From positions 1-64,000 of the forward strand of contig CACKMS010000007.1 of the NCBI GenBank assembly GCA_902601315.1: a stretch of DNA of 64,000 nucleotides, written 5' to 3'. The position numbers and the translations under genes are program-made. Source of the stretch: an uncultured Pelagibacteraceae bacterium. GTDB taxonomy: Bacteria; Pseudomonadota; Alphaproteobacteria; Pelagibacterales; Pelagibacteraceae. Below, piece by piece: positions 49,319 to 59,609 of the stretch. Each line of letters starts with the position of its first letter. The stretch's first letter is position 1. The notes beneath the pieces are model-generated. The model worked only from the letters and a program-made list of their open reading frames with translations. It ran no database searches and was not told the DNA's origin.

Positions 49319-50329
49319 ATGAAAAACCTAAAAAAAACATCAATAATCCTATCAATATTATCATTTTTAACTTTATTTACATCAGCAAATGCTGAAATTA
49401 AAGTTGTTGCATCAATAAAACCAATACACTCGTTAGCTAGTTATTTAATGGATGGAGTAGCTAAACCTGATTTAATAGTTGATGGATATGCTTCCCCACA
49501 TGGTTTTGCAATGAAACCATCACATGCAAAAATGCTACAAAATGCGGACATTGTTTTTTGGGTTGGTGAAGATTTAGAAAATTTTTTAGAAAAACCACTT
49601 AATTCAATTGCTACAAAAGCTGAAAAAATTGAATTTATGGATTTGAAAGGTTTAGTTAAATTAAAATTCAGAGAGAGAAATATTTTTGATGATCACGATG
49701 ATCATGACCATGATGAACATGCAAAGAAAGATGATCACGATGATCATGACCATGATGAACATGCAAAGAAAGAGGATGGACATGACGATCACGACGATCA
49801 TGATGGACATGAAGGACACCATCACGGTGAATTTGATCCGCACATTTGGTTAGACCCAATTAATGCAAAAACTATTTTATTTGAAATGTCTAAGCACTTA
49901 ATTGAAAATGATCCAAAAAATGAAGCTACTTATAGAGCTAATTTAAGTAAAGCTTATAAGGAAATTGACAAACTCACGGCTAATGTATCCTCTGAACTTA
50001 CGAATAGTGTAGCCTCAATTGTATTTCATGATGCTTATCAATATTTTGAAAAAAGATTTGATGTAAATATTCTAGGAGCATTTACAGTAAATACAGATGT
50101 TTTGCCAGGTGCCGAACAACTTGCGGAAATACGAGAAATAATCGAGCATGATAAAGTTGCTTGTGTATTTTCAGAGCCCCAATTTAATCCCGATATCATT
50201 AAAGCAGTTGCTAAGGATATGAATATTAAAACCGGCGTGGTAGATCCTTTAGGAGCAACCTTAAATCCTGGAAAAGACTTATATTTTGATTTAATCAAAA
50301 ATATGTCTAATTCCTTTAAAGGATGTTAA
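49319..50329 (+). CDS. znuA: Zinc ABC transporter substrate-binding protein ZnuA, His/Asp-rich loop
   Basis: Signal peptide; IKPIHSL; DHDDHDHDEHAKK loop; GEFDPHIWLDPINA. Confidence 0.95.
   Translation: MKNLKKTSIILSILSFLTLFTSANAEIKVVASIKPIHSLASYLMDGVAKPDLIVDGYASPHGFAMKPSHAKMLQNADIVFWVGEDLENFLEKPLNSIATKAEKIEFMDLKGLVKLKFRERNIFDDHDDHDHDEHAKKDDHDDHDHDEHAKKEDGHDDHDDHDGHEGHHHGEFDPHIWLDPINAKTILFEMSKHLIENDPKNEATYRANLSKAYKEIDKLTANVSSELTNSVASIVFHDAYQYFEKRFDVNILGAFTVNTDVLPGAEQLAEIREIIEHDKVACVFSEPQFNPDIIKAVAKDMNIKTGVVDPLGATLNPGKDLYFDLIKNMSNSFKGC
49688..49771 (+). repeat. Two perfect 42-bp tandem repeats in the znuA His-rich loop
   Basis: GATGATCACGATGATCATGACCATGATGAACATGCAAAGAAA x2 (DDHDDHDHDEHAKK). 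Confidence 0.93.
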
Positions 50330-50337
50330 TTTAATTA

Positions 50338-51312
50338 ATGGAAGCGAGTAACAAACAAGTACCAGTTACCGTTTTAACTGGTTTTCTTGGTGCAGGTAAA
50401 ACCACTCTCTTAAATAGAATATTAACTGAACAGCACGGAAAAAAATATGCTGTAATAGTTAATGAATTTGGCGAACAAGGAATAGATAACGATCTTGTAG
50501 TTGACGCTGATGAAGAAGTTTTTGAGATGAACAATGGTTGCATATGTTGCACTGTTAGAGGCGACTTAATACGTATTTTAAGTGGACTCATGAAACGAGC
50601 TGATAGACTTGATGCCATTATTGTAGAAACTACTGGATTAGCTGATCCAGCTCCTGTAGCACAAACATTTTTTGTGGACCAAGATGTTGCTGATCGTACG
50701 AAGTTAGATGCAATTGTTACTGTTGCTGATGCTGTTCATTTAAGTACTCAATTAACAGATCATCATGAAGCAGAAGAACAAATTGCATTTGCAGATGTTG
50801 TATTATTAAACAAAATCGATCTTGTTGAAGAAAGTGGTTTAAATATAGTTAAGGATAGAATTAAAAAAATAAATCCTTTTGCAAAAATCATCAATACCAA
50901 GAAATGTGGAGTGCCTCTTAATGAAATACTTGATCTTGATGCATTTAGTCTAAAACGTGTTTTAGATGTTGAGCCTGATTTTCTAACATCAGATCATGAC
51001 CATGAACATGACGATGATGTAACTAGCTTGTCGTTTGTCACCGATACACCTTTGGATATGGAAAAATTTCAAGATTGGTTTAGCAAACTATTACAGACTA
51101 AGGGTCAGGATATATTAAGAACAAAAGGCATTCTTGACTTTAAGGGAGAAAGTGATCGATATGTATTTCAAGGTGTACATATGCTGATGGATGCTTCACC
51201 AATGGGTAAATGGCCTGAGGGAAAAGATCGTAGTTCACGTCTTGTATTTATTGGTCGAAATCTTGAAAATATGAACTTAAAAGAGGGATTCGAAAACTGT
51301 AAATCAGCATGA
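50338..51312 (+). CDS. COG0523 (CobW/ZNG1-type) metallochaperone GTPase
   Basis: VTVLTGFLGAGKTTLLNRIL, NGCICCTVRGDL, VVLLNKIDLV; His-rich segment. Confidence 0.93.
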   Translation: MEASNKQVPVTVLTGFLGAGKTTLLNRILTEQHGKKYAVIVNEFGEQGIDNDLVVDADEEVFEMNNGCICCTVRGDLIRILSGLMKRADRLDAIIVETTGLADPAPVAQTFFVDQDVADRTKLDAIVTVADAVHLSTQLTDHHEAEEQIAFADVVLLNKIDLVEESGLNIVKDRIKKINPFAKIINTKKCGVPLNEILDLDAFSLKRVLDVEPDFLTSDHDHEHDDDVTSLSFVTDTPLDMEKFQDWFSKLLQTKGQDILRTKGILDFKGESDRYVFQGVHMLMDASPMGKWPEGKDRSSRLVFIGRNLENMNLKEGFENCKSA

Positions 51313-52343
51313 AAGCTGACACAAGCCAATTTCCACAATTAGATAAAACTAAGTTTGAGCAAAGAGGAAAAGAATTTGAGTTTGGAATTCCAATTACTAA
51401 CTCAGTTTGCCTGGGAAACTCAATTGCGGTAGGTTTTGGAGATGGAACTGTAAGAATTTTTCGATCAGGTAAAAATTCAAAAACTATAAAAGCACATAAC
51501 GGTGTCGTTCTATGTATGGCCGAGGATGGAAATAATATTTTAACAGGTGGTGATGATGGTCGATTTTTAAAAATTTCAATTGATGGTCAAATAAATGAAA
51601 TTTATAATTTTGGTACACGGTGGGTAGACCATGTGGAAGCAATTAATGGGAATATAGCATGTTCATCTGGTAAGGATGTTTATTATTGGGCAAAGACTAG
51701 TAAACAACCAAAAATATTTAGTCACAACAGCACTGTTGGAGGCTTATCGTTTGATACTAAAGGAAGAAGATTAGCCGTTTCAAGATATGGAGGAATAACT
51801 TTATGGAAGAAAGATTATACCAATAAATGGACATCATCTAATTTACTTTGGAAAGGCTCACATAATAAAGTAATTTTTAGCAAAGACGGAAAATATTTGA
51901 TTTCTTCAATGCAAGAAAATCAACTTCATTGCTGGCGTTTAAAAGATAAAATTGATTTTGCTATGTCAGGATACGGTTCAAAAATAAAAAGTTTTTCCTT
52001 TACAGATAACTCAAAATACTTAGCTACATCAGGTGCAATAGATGCTATTTGTTGGCCATTTGATGGAGATGGACCAATGGGTCGCAAACCTGTCTGTATT
52101 CCTTATGTGGGAAATAAGAAAGTTTCATTTGTTGAAACTTTCCCAAATGAAAATGCAGTTTTTACAGGCTTAAGCGATGGATCAGTTTTTTTATCTGAAA
52201 TTGATAAAGAGGATAACACAATTATTATAAGAAGTTTTACAGAACATGAAGTATCAGCAATTTCAATTACTAATGATTGTTCAAATTTATTAATTGGTGA
52301 TATGGGTGGCAACATTTTATGGACTTCAGTTTGGGATAACTAA
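51309..52343 (+). CDS. WD40-repeat protein in zinc operon
   Basis: Repeated GDGTVRIFRSG / GGDDGRFLKIS / GLSDGSVFLSE blades; ATG overlaps COG0523 stop. Confidence 0.85.
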   Translation: MKADTSQFPQLDKTKFEQRGKEFEFGIPITNSVCLGNSIAVGFGDGTVRIFRSGKNSKTIKAHNGVVLCMAEDGNNILTGGDDGRFLKISIDGQINEIYNFGTRWVDHVEAINGNIACSSGKDVYYWAKTSKQPKIFSHNSTVGGLSFDTKGRRLAVSRYGGITLWKKDYTNKWTSSNLLWKGSHNKVIFSKDGKYLISSMQENQLHCWRLKDKIDFAMSGYGSKIKSFSFTDNSKYLATSGAIDAICWPFDGDGPMGRKPVCIPYVGNKKVSFVETFPNENAVFTGLSDGSVFLSEIDKEDNTIIIRSFTEHEVSAISITNDCSNLLIGDMGGNILWTSVWDN

Positions 52344-52353
52344 TAATTAATTT

Positions 52354-52617
52354 ATGTTTAACAAAAAAAAACCAAATGTAGAAAATATTAGAAATTTAAA
52401 AATAATAATTTCAGAAAAATATAATATTCCAGAAAATTCAACTTTAAGTATAGCTGAGCTAGCCTGTCATGAACCTAATTGTCCACCTATTGAGACAATA
52501 ATTACTGAGAGAAATGAAAATGGAAAAGTAAGAAATTGGCGTATAGCTAAACCAATAAATGATATTCAAGAAACTGATATTAATAATTTAAATAACTCAG
52601 AAAACCATAATCATTAA
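52354..52617 (+). CDS. Small conserved-looking protein with CHEPNCPPIET motif
   Basis: 11 nt after WD40 gene; CxxxxCPP motif. Confidence 0.75.
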   Translation: MFNKKKPNVENIRNLKIIISEKYNIPENSTLSIAELACHEPNCPPIETIITERNENGKVRNWRIAKPINDIQETDINNLNNSENHNH

Positions 52618-52688
52618 AAAAATTTAATTTTAAATATAATACTTGATTATAATTGATCTTTTAATTTAAATGAGATCTAATATTATTT

Positions 52689-53687
52689 GTGGCAACTGTA
52701 TCTCTATCACTCGATGAAATCTATAAATTAGCCAATAAAACATTACTAGCTAATGGATGTGATCAAGAAACAGCTGATATTTTATCAGAACTAATTACCA
52801 ATGCTGAAAGGGATGGTTCACTCTCACATGGCTTATTTCGTTTACCTGCATATGTTTCAGGTTTAAAAAGTGGAAAAATTAATGGCAAACAAAAACCAGA
52901 TATAAAAAAATTAACACCTTCAGTAATTAAAGCTGATGGCAAAAATTGCTTAGCACCAGTTGTGTTAAATAAATCGATACCAGAGTTAGTAAAAGCTGCT
53001 AAAGAAAATGGTGTAGCAGTTCTTGCTATAATTAATTCACACCACATGGCCGCTATGTGGCCTGAAACTGAAAAAATAGCTGAAGAAGGTTTGGTGGCAT
53101 TTGCATGCACATCCTATAAACCCGCAGTTGCTCCTGCAGGGGCTATTAAACCATTATTTGGCACAAACCCAATTTCTTTCGCTTGGCCAAGAAAAAATAA
53201 TACACCAGTTGTTTATGATATGGCCACAGCTTCAATGGCTATGGGAGAAGTGCAAGTTGCAAAGCGAGAGGGACACAAAGTTCCATTAGGTACTGGACTT
53301 ACAAAAGATGGCAAAGATACAACTGATCCTGCAGAAATTGCTGATGGCGGTGTTTTATTACCTTTTGGAGGTTATAAGGGTTCAGGAATTGCAATGATGG
53401 TTGAGTTATTAGCAGGAGCTTTGGTTGGAGATAATTTTAGTTACGAAACAGCAGCTAAAGATAATAATGATGGCGGACCTCCAAGTGGTGGAGAATTCAT
53501 ATTAGCAATATCTCCAGATAAACTCTCAGACACTAATTGGGATAAACATGCGAATGAATTTTTTGAAAAAATGAAATCAATGGGGGAGGTCAGATTACCT
53601 GGAGAGAGAAGACACAAAAATAGATTGGATAAAGGACCAAGAAATATAAACGATGCACTTGTTAATAAAATTAGATCTTTAAGCTAA
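52689..53687 (+). CDS. Ldh-family (malate/L-lactate/ureidoglycolate-type) NAD(P)-dependent dehydrogenase
   Basis: DGSLSHGLFRLPAYV, INSHHMAAMWP, GTNPISFAWP, PFGGYKGSGIAMMVE. Confidence 0.88.
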   Translation: MATVSLSLDEIYKLANKTLLANGCDQETADILSELITNAERDGSLSHGLFRLPAYVSGLKSGKINGKQKPDIKKLTPSVIKADGKNCLAPVVLNKSIPELVKAAKENGVAVLAIINSHHMAAMWPETEKIAEEGLVAFACTSYKPAVAPAGAIKPLFGTNPISFAWPRKNNTPVVYDMATASMAMGEVQVAKREGHKVPLGTGLTKDGKDTTDPAEIADGGVLLPFGGYKGSGIAMMVELLAGALVGDNFSYETAAKDNNDGGPPSGGEFILAISPDKLSDTNWDKHANEFFEKMKSMGEVRLPGERRHKNRLDKGPRNINDALVNKIRSLS

Positions 53688-54452
53688 TTCAATTTCTATA
53701 GGAGTGTGATCAGAAGGCTTTTCTCTTCCACGAGGATATTTATTAATTTTTACATTTTTAACTAAATTGATAATTGAATTAGAAACTAGGAAATGATCAA
53801 TTCTCATTCCATTATTTTTTTGCCAAGCACCACTTGTATAATCCCAAAATGTATAACCTTCTTTATCAGGATATTTGTATCTATATGCATCATGGAAGCC
53901 TAAATTAATCATTTCTCTTAATCTTTTTCTAATTTCTAATCTGAACAAGGCGTCGTTTTCATAACTTTTTGGATTATGAACATCTTCTGCTGCTGGTATT
54001 ATATTAAAATCTCCACCAATAATTATATTTTCGTTCTTATTTAAATAAGATTTAAGTTTTTTGATTAAACTATCTAACCAATAAATCTTATAAGAATATT
54101 TATCTGTATCAACTGGATTACCATTTGGAGTGTAAATATTTATTAGCTTTATAGTTTTAGATTTATGTTTTATGTTTGCAGTAATTATTCTTGATTGCTT
54201 ATTTTTATCTTTAAAAATATCCTTCTCAATTTTTTCAATTTTTTTTTTTGAAATTATAGCAACTCCATTATAACTTTTTTGACCGAATACATGACTTTCG
54301 TATTTTAGCTTTGATATATCATCAAAAGGATATGTTTCCTCTTGAGTCTTTATTTCTTGCATCATTAATATATCAGGTGAGAATTTCTTCAGGTATTCTT
54401 GAATATTAATAATACGTGCTCTTACAGAATTTACATTCCATGAGCTAATTAT
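53679..54452 (-). CDS. xth: Exodeoxyribonuclease III
   Basis: SWNVNSVRARI, LMMQEIKTQ, GGDFNIIPAAEDVHNP, RIDHFLVS, SDHTPIEIEL; ORF track opens at 54485. Confidence 0.93.
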   Translation of the reverse strand: MISSWNVNSVRARIINIQEYLKKFSPDILMMQEIKTQEETYPFDDISKLKYESHVFGQKSYNGVAIISKKKIEKIEKDIFKDKNKQSRIITANIKHKSKTIKLINIYTPNGNPVDTDKYSYKIYWLDSLIKKLKSYLNKNENIIIGGDFNIIPAAEDVHNPKSYENDALFRLEIRKRLREMINLGFHDAYRYKYPDKEGYTFWDYTSGAWQKNNGMRIDHFLVSNSIINLVKNVKINKYPRGREKPSDHTPIEIELA

Positions 54453-54454
54453 CA

Positions 54455-54772
54455 TTAAAGTGAGAATGAGACGCCACAACCACACGAGGATTTGCTTTGC
54501 GGGTTGTTAATTTTAAATGAATCTCCAATTAATTCTTTAACAAAATCTACCTCAGAACCTTTTAGTAGGTCAGCTGAAGTTTTATCTATGAGTATATTTT
54601 CATGTCTTAAATCATCTTCATTTTGTGATTTATCAAAAGAAAAATCGTACTGAAAACCTGAGCAACCACCTCCTTTAATTGCGATTCTAAAGAAAGATCC
54701 GTTATCTTTTGATGATAGAAGGTGCTTTATTTGTTTTAAAGCATTTTCTGTAAATTTAATTTCTTTAATCAT
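54455..54772 (-). CDS. erpA: HesB/IscA/ErpA-type Fe-S cluster insertion protein
   Basis: GGCSGFQYDF and CGCGVSF cysteine motifs. Confidence 0.88.
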   Translation of the reverse strand: MIKEIKFTENALKQIKHLLSSKDNGSFFRIAIKGGGCSGFQYDFSFDKSQNEDDLRHENILIDKTSADLLKGSEVDFVKELIGDSFKINNPQSKSSCGCGVSFSL

Positions 54773-54822
54773 GACTTAACACTGATAATACTAATATAAT
54801 GTCATTTTACCAAATTTAAAGA

Positions 54823-55938
54823 ATGAAAAATTATTCAAATTTAGGACTGTTTAAATCTAAAGGTAGATTGATTTTTGAGCCTAAGAATAAATACAGATCA
54901 CCATTTCAAAGAGATAGAGATAGAATTATTCATTCAGCTTCATTTAGAAGGTTAAAGCACAAGACCCAGGTATTTGTTAATACAGAAGGAGATCATTATA
55001 GAACAAGAATTACACATTCTATAGAAGTTGCACAAATTGCACGATCTATTGCCAAGTACCTAAATGTGAATGACGATTTAGCAGAAACATTAAGTCTTGC
55101 TCATGATTTGGGACATACGCCATTTGGTCATGCCGGCGAAATCGCATTAAACGAATGTATGTCAAAATACGGTGGATTTGATCATAATTTACAAACTTTG
55201 AGAATTGTTATGTTTTTAGAGCATAAGTATTTAAAGTTTAAAGGATTAAATTTATCTATTGAGACACTGGATGGATTAATTAAACATAATGGCCCTTATC
55301 GTGAAATTTCCAAACTTAATAAAATTATTGGAAAAAAAAATTTTAAAGGAAAACTTAATTTTAACAAAAATACATCGTTAGAAGCACAGATATCAGCAAT
55401 ATCAGATGATATAGCTTATAATAATCATGATATACAAGATGGAATTAAAGCCAACCTATTTAAATTAGAAGATTTAATTGAAATCAAATTTTTTAAAGAA
55501 ATTTACAAATCCTATAAATCAAATATAAAAAAAAGTAAGAAAAATATAATAATTTATCAAATTATCAGAGACTCTATAAATCTTATGGTTGAGGATGTAA
55601 TCAATAATACTTTACTAAATATAAAAGACAATAAAATTAAAAAGTATAGTGATATTATTAATAATAAAAAACAAATAGTATCATTTTCAAATAAATTCAA
55701 ATCAATTGAGCAAGAAATTAAATCATTTTTAAGGTTAAAAATGTACAACAATAGAAGTGTATTAAATAAAAATAATAATGGAAAAAAAATTATTACTAAA
55801 TTATTTTTAGAAATTTCAAAAAAACCAAAAAAATATATAAATAATTATCAAAATAAAGATCAATTTAGATCCATTTCTGACTATATATCAGGAATGACTG
55901 ATCGATACGCTATTCAACTTCATAAATCATTAAAATGA
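54823..55938 (+). CDS. dgt: dGTPase-like HD protein
   Basis: RDRDRIIHSASFRRLKHKTQVF, LAHDLGHTPFGHAGE. Confidence 0.94.
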   Translation: MKNYSNLGLFKSKGRLIFEPKNKYRSPFQRDRDRIIHSASFRRLKHKTQVFVNTEGDHYRTRITHSIEVAQIARSIAKYLNVNDDLAETLSLAHDLGHTPFGHAGEIALNECMSKYGGFDHNLQTLRIVMFLEHKYLKFKGLNLSIETLDGLIKHNGPYREISKLNKIIGKKNFKGKLNFNKNTSLEAQISAISDDIAYNNHDIQDGIKANLFKLEDLIEIKFFKEIYKSYKSNIKKSKKNIIIYQIIRDSINLMVEDVINNTLLNIKDNKIKKYSDIINNKKQIVSFSNKFKSIEQEIKSFLRLKMYNNRSVLNKNNNGKKIITKLFLEISKKPKKYINNYQNKDQFRSISDYISGMTDRYAIQLHKSLK

Positions 55939-57659
55939 ACATTTTTTCGGATTATCTAATAAAAATATTAAAATTAATTCAAAAAGCATCTAACGATAAT
56001 CAATTTAAACTTCCAGAAAAATTATCTAGTATAAATGTTGATATACCACCAAATAAATTTGATGGAGATTTATCAACAAATGTTGCAATGGTATTATCAA
56101 AACCCAACAATACTCCTCCCATGGAAATTGCTAAAACAATTAGTAAGCTACTTAAAGAAAATGACGATAATATTGAGTCTATAGAAATAATTAAACCAGG
56201 ATTTATAAATATAAAATTTAATTACAACTTTTGGGGTGAGTTTTTAAATAATATAATTAATCAAAAAAATTATGGATCTACTAACGGAGAAAATAAAAAA
56301 TATTTAATTGAATTTGTGTCTGCGAATCCAACTGGCCCTTTACATGTAGGTCACTGCAGAGGAGCAATTCTAGGTGATGTTATTTCAAATTTATTAATAT
56401 TTAATAATAACTCTGTTACAAAGGAATATTACGTAAATGATCATGGAAACCAAATATTATATTTTACAAAGTCTGTTTACTTTAGAATTCGTGAAATTTT
56501 ATATAAAGAAAATTTCCCATCTGATAATCCTGATCTTTATCCAGGGGAATATCTAATAGATATAGCAACAAATATTTTAAACCAAAAAAAAGATATCGAT
56601 TTTGACAACTATGAAAATATAAAAAGCGAATTAACAATTTTATCTGTCGATGAGTCTTTAAAGCTAATTAAGCAAAATCTTAAAAAACTCGGAATTCACC
56701 ATGATAACTTTGCTAGTGAAAGAAATTTAGTTCAAGAAAAAGAAGTAGAAAAAGTTATTGAAAAGCTTAAATCAAAAAAATTTGTTTATACTGGAAAAAT
56801 TAAAGCGCCAGAGGGGGAAGATACGAAAAATTGGGTAGAAAGGGATCAATTATTATTTAAATCAACAGAATTTGGTGATGACAAAGACCGTGCTTTACAA
56901 AAATCTGACAACACATGGACATACTTTGCAGGTGATGTTGCATACCACAATAACAAGCTAAATAGAAATTATGATATTTTAGTAAATATTCTAGGAGCGG
57001 ATCATGCAGGTTATATAAAAAGAATTACCTCAGTTGTGGAGGCATTATCAGGAGATAAAAATAAATTAACTTGCAAAGTCAGCCAATTAGTAAAATTAAT
57101 AAAAGATGGCAAACCTTTTAAAATGTCAAAACGTAAAGGTGATTATATAACTGTTGATGATTTAATCGGCGAAGTTGGAAAAGATGCTACTAGATTTATT
57201 ATGCTTAATAGAAGTAGTGATGCAGAACTAGATTTTGATTTTACCAAAGTAAAAGAAAAATCAAAAGACAATCCACTTTATTATGTTCAATATTGTTATG
57301 CTCGGATTTCATCAGTATTTAGAAATATAAGTAAAAATTTAGAAGATGAAATTTTAATTAAAAATGAACTAAAATATTCTAAAGATGAAATTAAGATTTT
57401 TAGAAAAATATCTGAGTGGCCGAAATGTATTGAAATTGCAAGTAATAAATTAGAACCTCATAGACTACCAGTCTATCTTTATGAATTATCATCTGAATTT
57501 CACTCGTATTGGAATATGGGAAGAGATGATAAAGATAAAAGATTTATTGAAGAAGATGGTACTATAAAAATTGAAAAATTGGTGTTTTTAAAATCTATCG
57601 CAAATGTAATTAAAACTGGAATGAATATTCTAGGAGTTGATACTCCACAAAAAATGTAA
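55935..57659 (+). CDS. argS: Arginyl-tRNA synthetase
   Basis: FVSANPTGPLHVGHCRGAILGD; KMSKRKGD. Confidence 0.97.
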   Translation: MNIFSDYLIKILKLIQKASNDNQFKLPEKLSSINVDIPPNKFDGDLSTNVAMVLSKPNNTPPMEIAKTISKLLKENDDNIESIEIIKPGFINIKFNYNFWGEFLNNIINQKNYGSTNGENKKYLIEFVSANPTGPLHVGHCRGAILGDVISNLLIFNNNSVTKEYYVNDHGNQILYFTKSVYFRIREILYKENFPSDNPDLYPGEYLIDIATNILNQKKDIDFDNYENIKSELTILSVDESLKLIKQNLKKLGIHHDNFASERNLVQEKEVEKVIEKLKSKKFVYTGKIKAPEGEDTKNWVERDQLLFKSTEFGDDKDRALQKSDNTWTYFAGDVAYHNNKLNRNYDILVNILGADHAGYIKRITSVVEALSGDKNKLTCKVSQLVKLIKDGKPFKMSKRKGDYITVDDLIGEVGKDATRFIMLNRSSDAELDFDFTKVKEKSKDNPLYYVQYCYARISSVFRNISKNLEDEILIKNELKYSKDEIKIFRKISEWPKCIEIASNKLEPHRLPVYLYELSSEFHSYWNMGRDDKDKRFIEEDGTIKIEKLVFLKSIANVIKTGMNILGVDTPQKM

Positions 57660-57919
57660 TGTTTAAGGAATTTAAGTATCTTTTATTTCTAATTGTTATT
57701 TTTTTCTTTATTTTTTTTACTGTGAGATATTACTTTTCAGATGAAAATAAAAAAAAGTCATATAGATCTTTCAACCAAATTGATAAAAAATTAGAAATTT
57801 CTACAAAAGATTTAATTATATTAAATAGCGATACTGAGAATATTATCGATTTTGTAGAATATAAAAACAATAAAAAAACAGAAAAATATTCATTTTGGGA
57901 ACTTCTCTATAATGATTAA
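57659..57919 (+). CDS. Short single-TM protein in the usual position of a SPOR-domain gene
   Basis: 86-aa ORF overlapping argS and nagZ ends. Confidence 0.7.
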   Translation: MFKEFKYLLFLIVIFFFIFFTVRYYFSDENKKKSYRSFNQIDKKLEISTKDLIILNSDTENIIDFVEYKNNKKTEKYSFWELLYND

Positions 57920-58865
57920 TAAGAATACTAGATCATTTATATGTGGCATTAAAGGTTACAAGCTATCTAAATCTGAAATAAAATTTTTACGTAAATATAA
58001 ACCCTGGGGTATAATTCTTTTTTCGAGAAATATAAAAACTATAAAACAAACCCAATTATTAACAAAGTCATTAAAAAATATTTTACAAAATCCTACACTC
58101 CCAATTTTAATTGATGAAGAGGGTGGTAGAGTTTCACGATTAAGAAAATTTATAGATAATTCTGTATTTACAAATAAATATTTTGGAGATCTTTATAAAA
58201 AAGATAAAAAAAAATTTAATTTGTATTTTAATGTCTACGTTAAACAAATTTCATATTTATTAAGACTTCTTGGTATTAATGTTAATACAGTTCCAGTTTT
58301 AGATATATTAAGAAAAAATTTACACCAAATTGTGGGTGATAGATCTTTTTCTTCAAATAAAAAAATTGTTTCAAAAATTGGTGATATTTGTATTGATAAA
58401 TTTCATAAAAACAAAATTGCAACAATAACAAAGCATATGCCAGGGCATGGCTTAGCTAAGGTAGATAGTCATTTAAAGCTGCCAATTATTGATAAAAATC
58501 AAGCTTATTTGCTTAAAAATGATTTTAATGTGTTTTCTAAAAAGAAATCTAAAATAACCATGACGGGTCATTTAATGTTTAAAAAATTGGATAGCCAATA
58601 TCCAGTAACACACTCCAAAAAGATAATTAGGATAATCAGAAACAAAATAAAATTTAACGAATTGATTATAACAGACGATATTTCGATGAAAGCATTAAAC
58701 AACAATATTGAAGATAATGTTATAAAATCATTCAGTGCAGGTTGTAATTTAGTTTTACATTGTAATGGAAAAATGAGTGAAATGCTTAGGGTAGCAAAAA
58801 ATTCACCTAAAATTAATAATTTTATAATTAAAAAAACATCACAAATAACTAATATTATAGGCTAA
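57912..58865 (+). CDS. nagZ: Beta-N-acetylhexosaminidase NagZ
   Basis: LIDEEGGRVSRL, KHMPGHG, TDDISMKAL. Confidence 0.94.
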   Translation: MINKNTRSFICGIKGYKLSKSEIKFLRKYKPWGIILFSRNIKTIKQTQLLTKSLKNILQNPTLPILIDEEGGRVSRLRKFIDNSVFTNKYFGDLYKKDKKKFNLYFNVYVKQISYLLRLLGINVNTVPVLDILRKNLHQIVGDRSFSSNKKIVSKIGDICIDKFHKNKIATITKHMPGHGLAKVDSHLKLPIIDKNQAYLLKNDFNVFSKKKSKITMTGHLMFKKLDSQYPVTHSKKIIRIIRNKIKFNELIITDDISMKALNNNIEDNVIKSFSAGCNLVLHCNGKMSEMLRVAKNSPKINNFIIKKTSQITNIIG

Positions 58866-58874
58866 ATTTATTTA

Positions 58875-59609
58875 ATGAATGATTCTTTAGAATTTAATGT
58901 TGAGTTAAATGCTTATACTGGTTCTCTAGAAGTATTGTTAGATCTAGCTAAATCTCAAAAAGTTGATTTAGAGCAAATATCTATTACTAAACTTGCCGAT
59001 CAATTTCATGAGTTCATTACCAACTCAAAAAATCTTAATCTTGAAATTGCTTCTGAGTATTTATTGATGGCAACTTGGCTCACATATTTAAAATCAAAGT
59101 TACTGTTACCTGAAAGTGAAGAGGAAGAATTTAAAGCTTTAGAAGTTGCTGAAAAATTAAAATTACAATTAAAAAAACTGGAGTTAATAAGACTTCTCTC
59201 GTCACAGATGTTAAGCAGAAAAAGACTGGGCAGAGACGTTTTTATGCGAGGTTCAAAAAGTGGTATTAAACCAATTTATGATTCTAAATACACTTTAACA
59301 TTGTTTGAGGTTTTGAAAACCTATGCCAATATAGTTATGACCAAAGATTTTCAAAGAATGAATATTCCAAGGCTACCAGTTCTTACAACAGAAGAGGGCA
59401 TTAAAAGAATAAAAGAATTTTTTGGTAAATTATCAGATTGGAAAGATATGTCTGAATTAATCCCAGATAATTTCAAATCTACAAAAAATTTAAAACGAAC
59501 TGGAAAAGCAGGAATTTTTGCTGGCTCTTTAGAGTTAGCTAAAGAGGGTAATATTTCTATAAAGCAAAAAGAATTATTTGATAATATCTATATTAAAGAG
59601 AAAATATGA
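58875..59609 (+). CDS. scpA: Segregation and condensation protein A
   Basis: YTGSLEVLLDLAKSQKVDLEQISI; YLKSKLLLP. Confidence 0.92.
   Translation: MNDSLEFNVELNAYTGSLEVLLDLAKSQKVDLEQISITKLADQFHEFITNSKNLNLEIASEYLLMATWLTYLKSKLLLPESEEEEFKALEVAEKLKLQLKKLELIRLLSSQMLSRKRLGRDVFMRGSKSGIKPIYDSKYTLTLFEVLKTYANIVMTKDFQRMNIPRLPVLTTEEGIKRIKEFFGKLSDWKDMSELIPDNFKSTKNLKRTGKAGIFAGSLELAKEGNISIKQKELFDNIYIKEKI

Noticed and set aside
49688-49771. Possible CRISPR-like or minisatellite repeat
   Set aside because: Only two adjacent units with no spacers, in frame in znuA; it encodes a His/Asp-rich metal loop.
49661-49859. His/Met/Val-rich antisense ORFs opposite znuA
   Set aside because: Products of the repetitive GATCATGAC-type sequence on the opposite strand of the His-rich loop.
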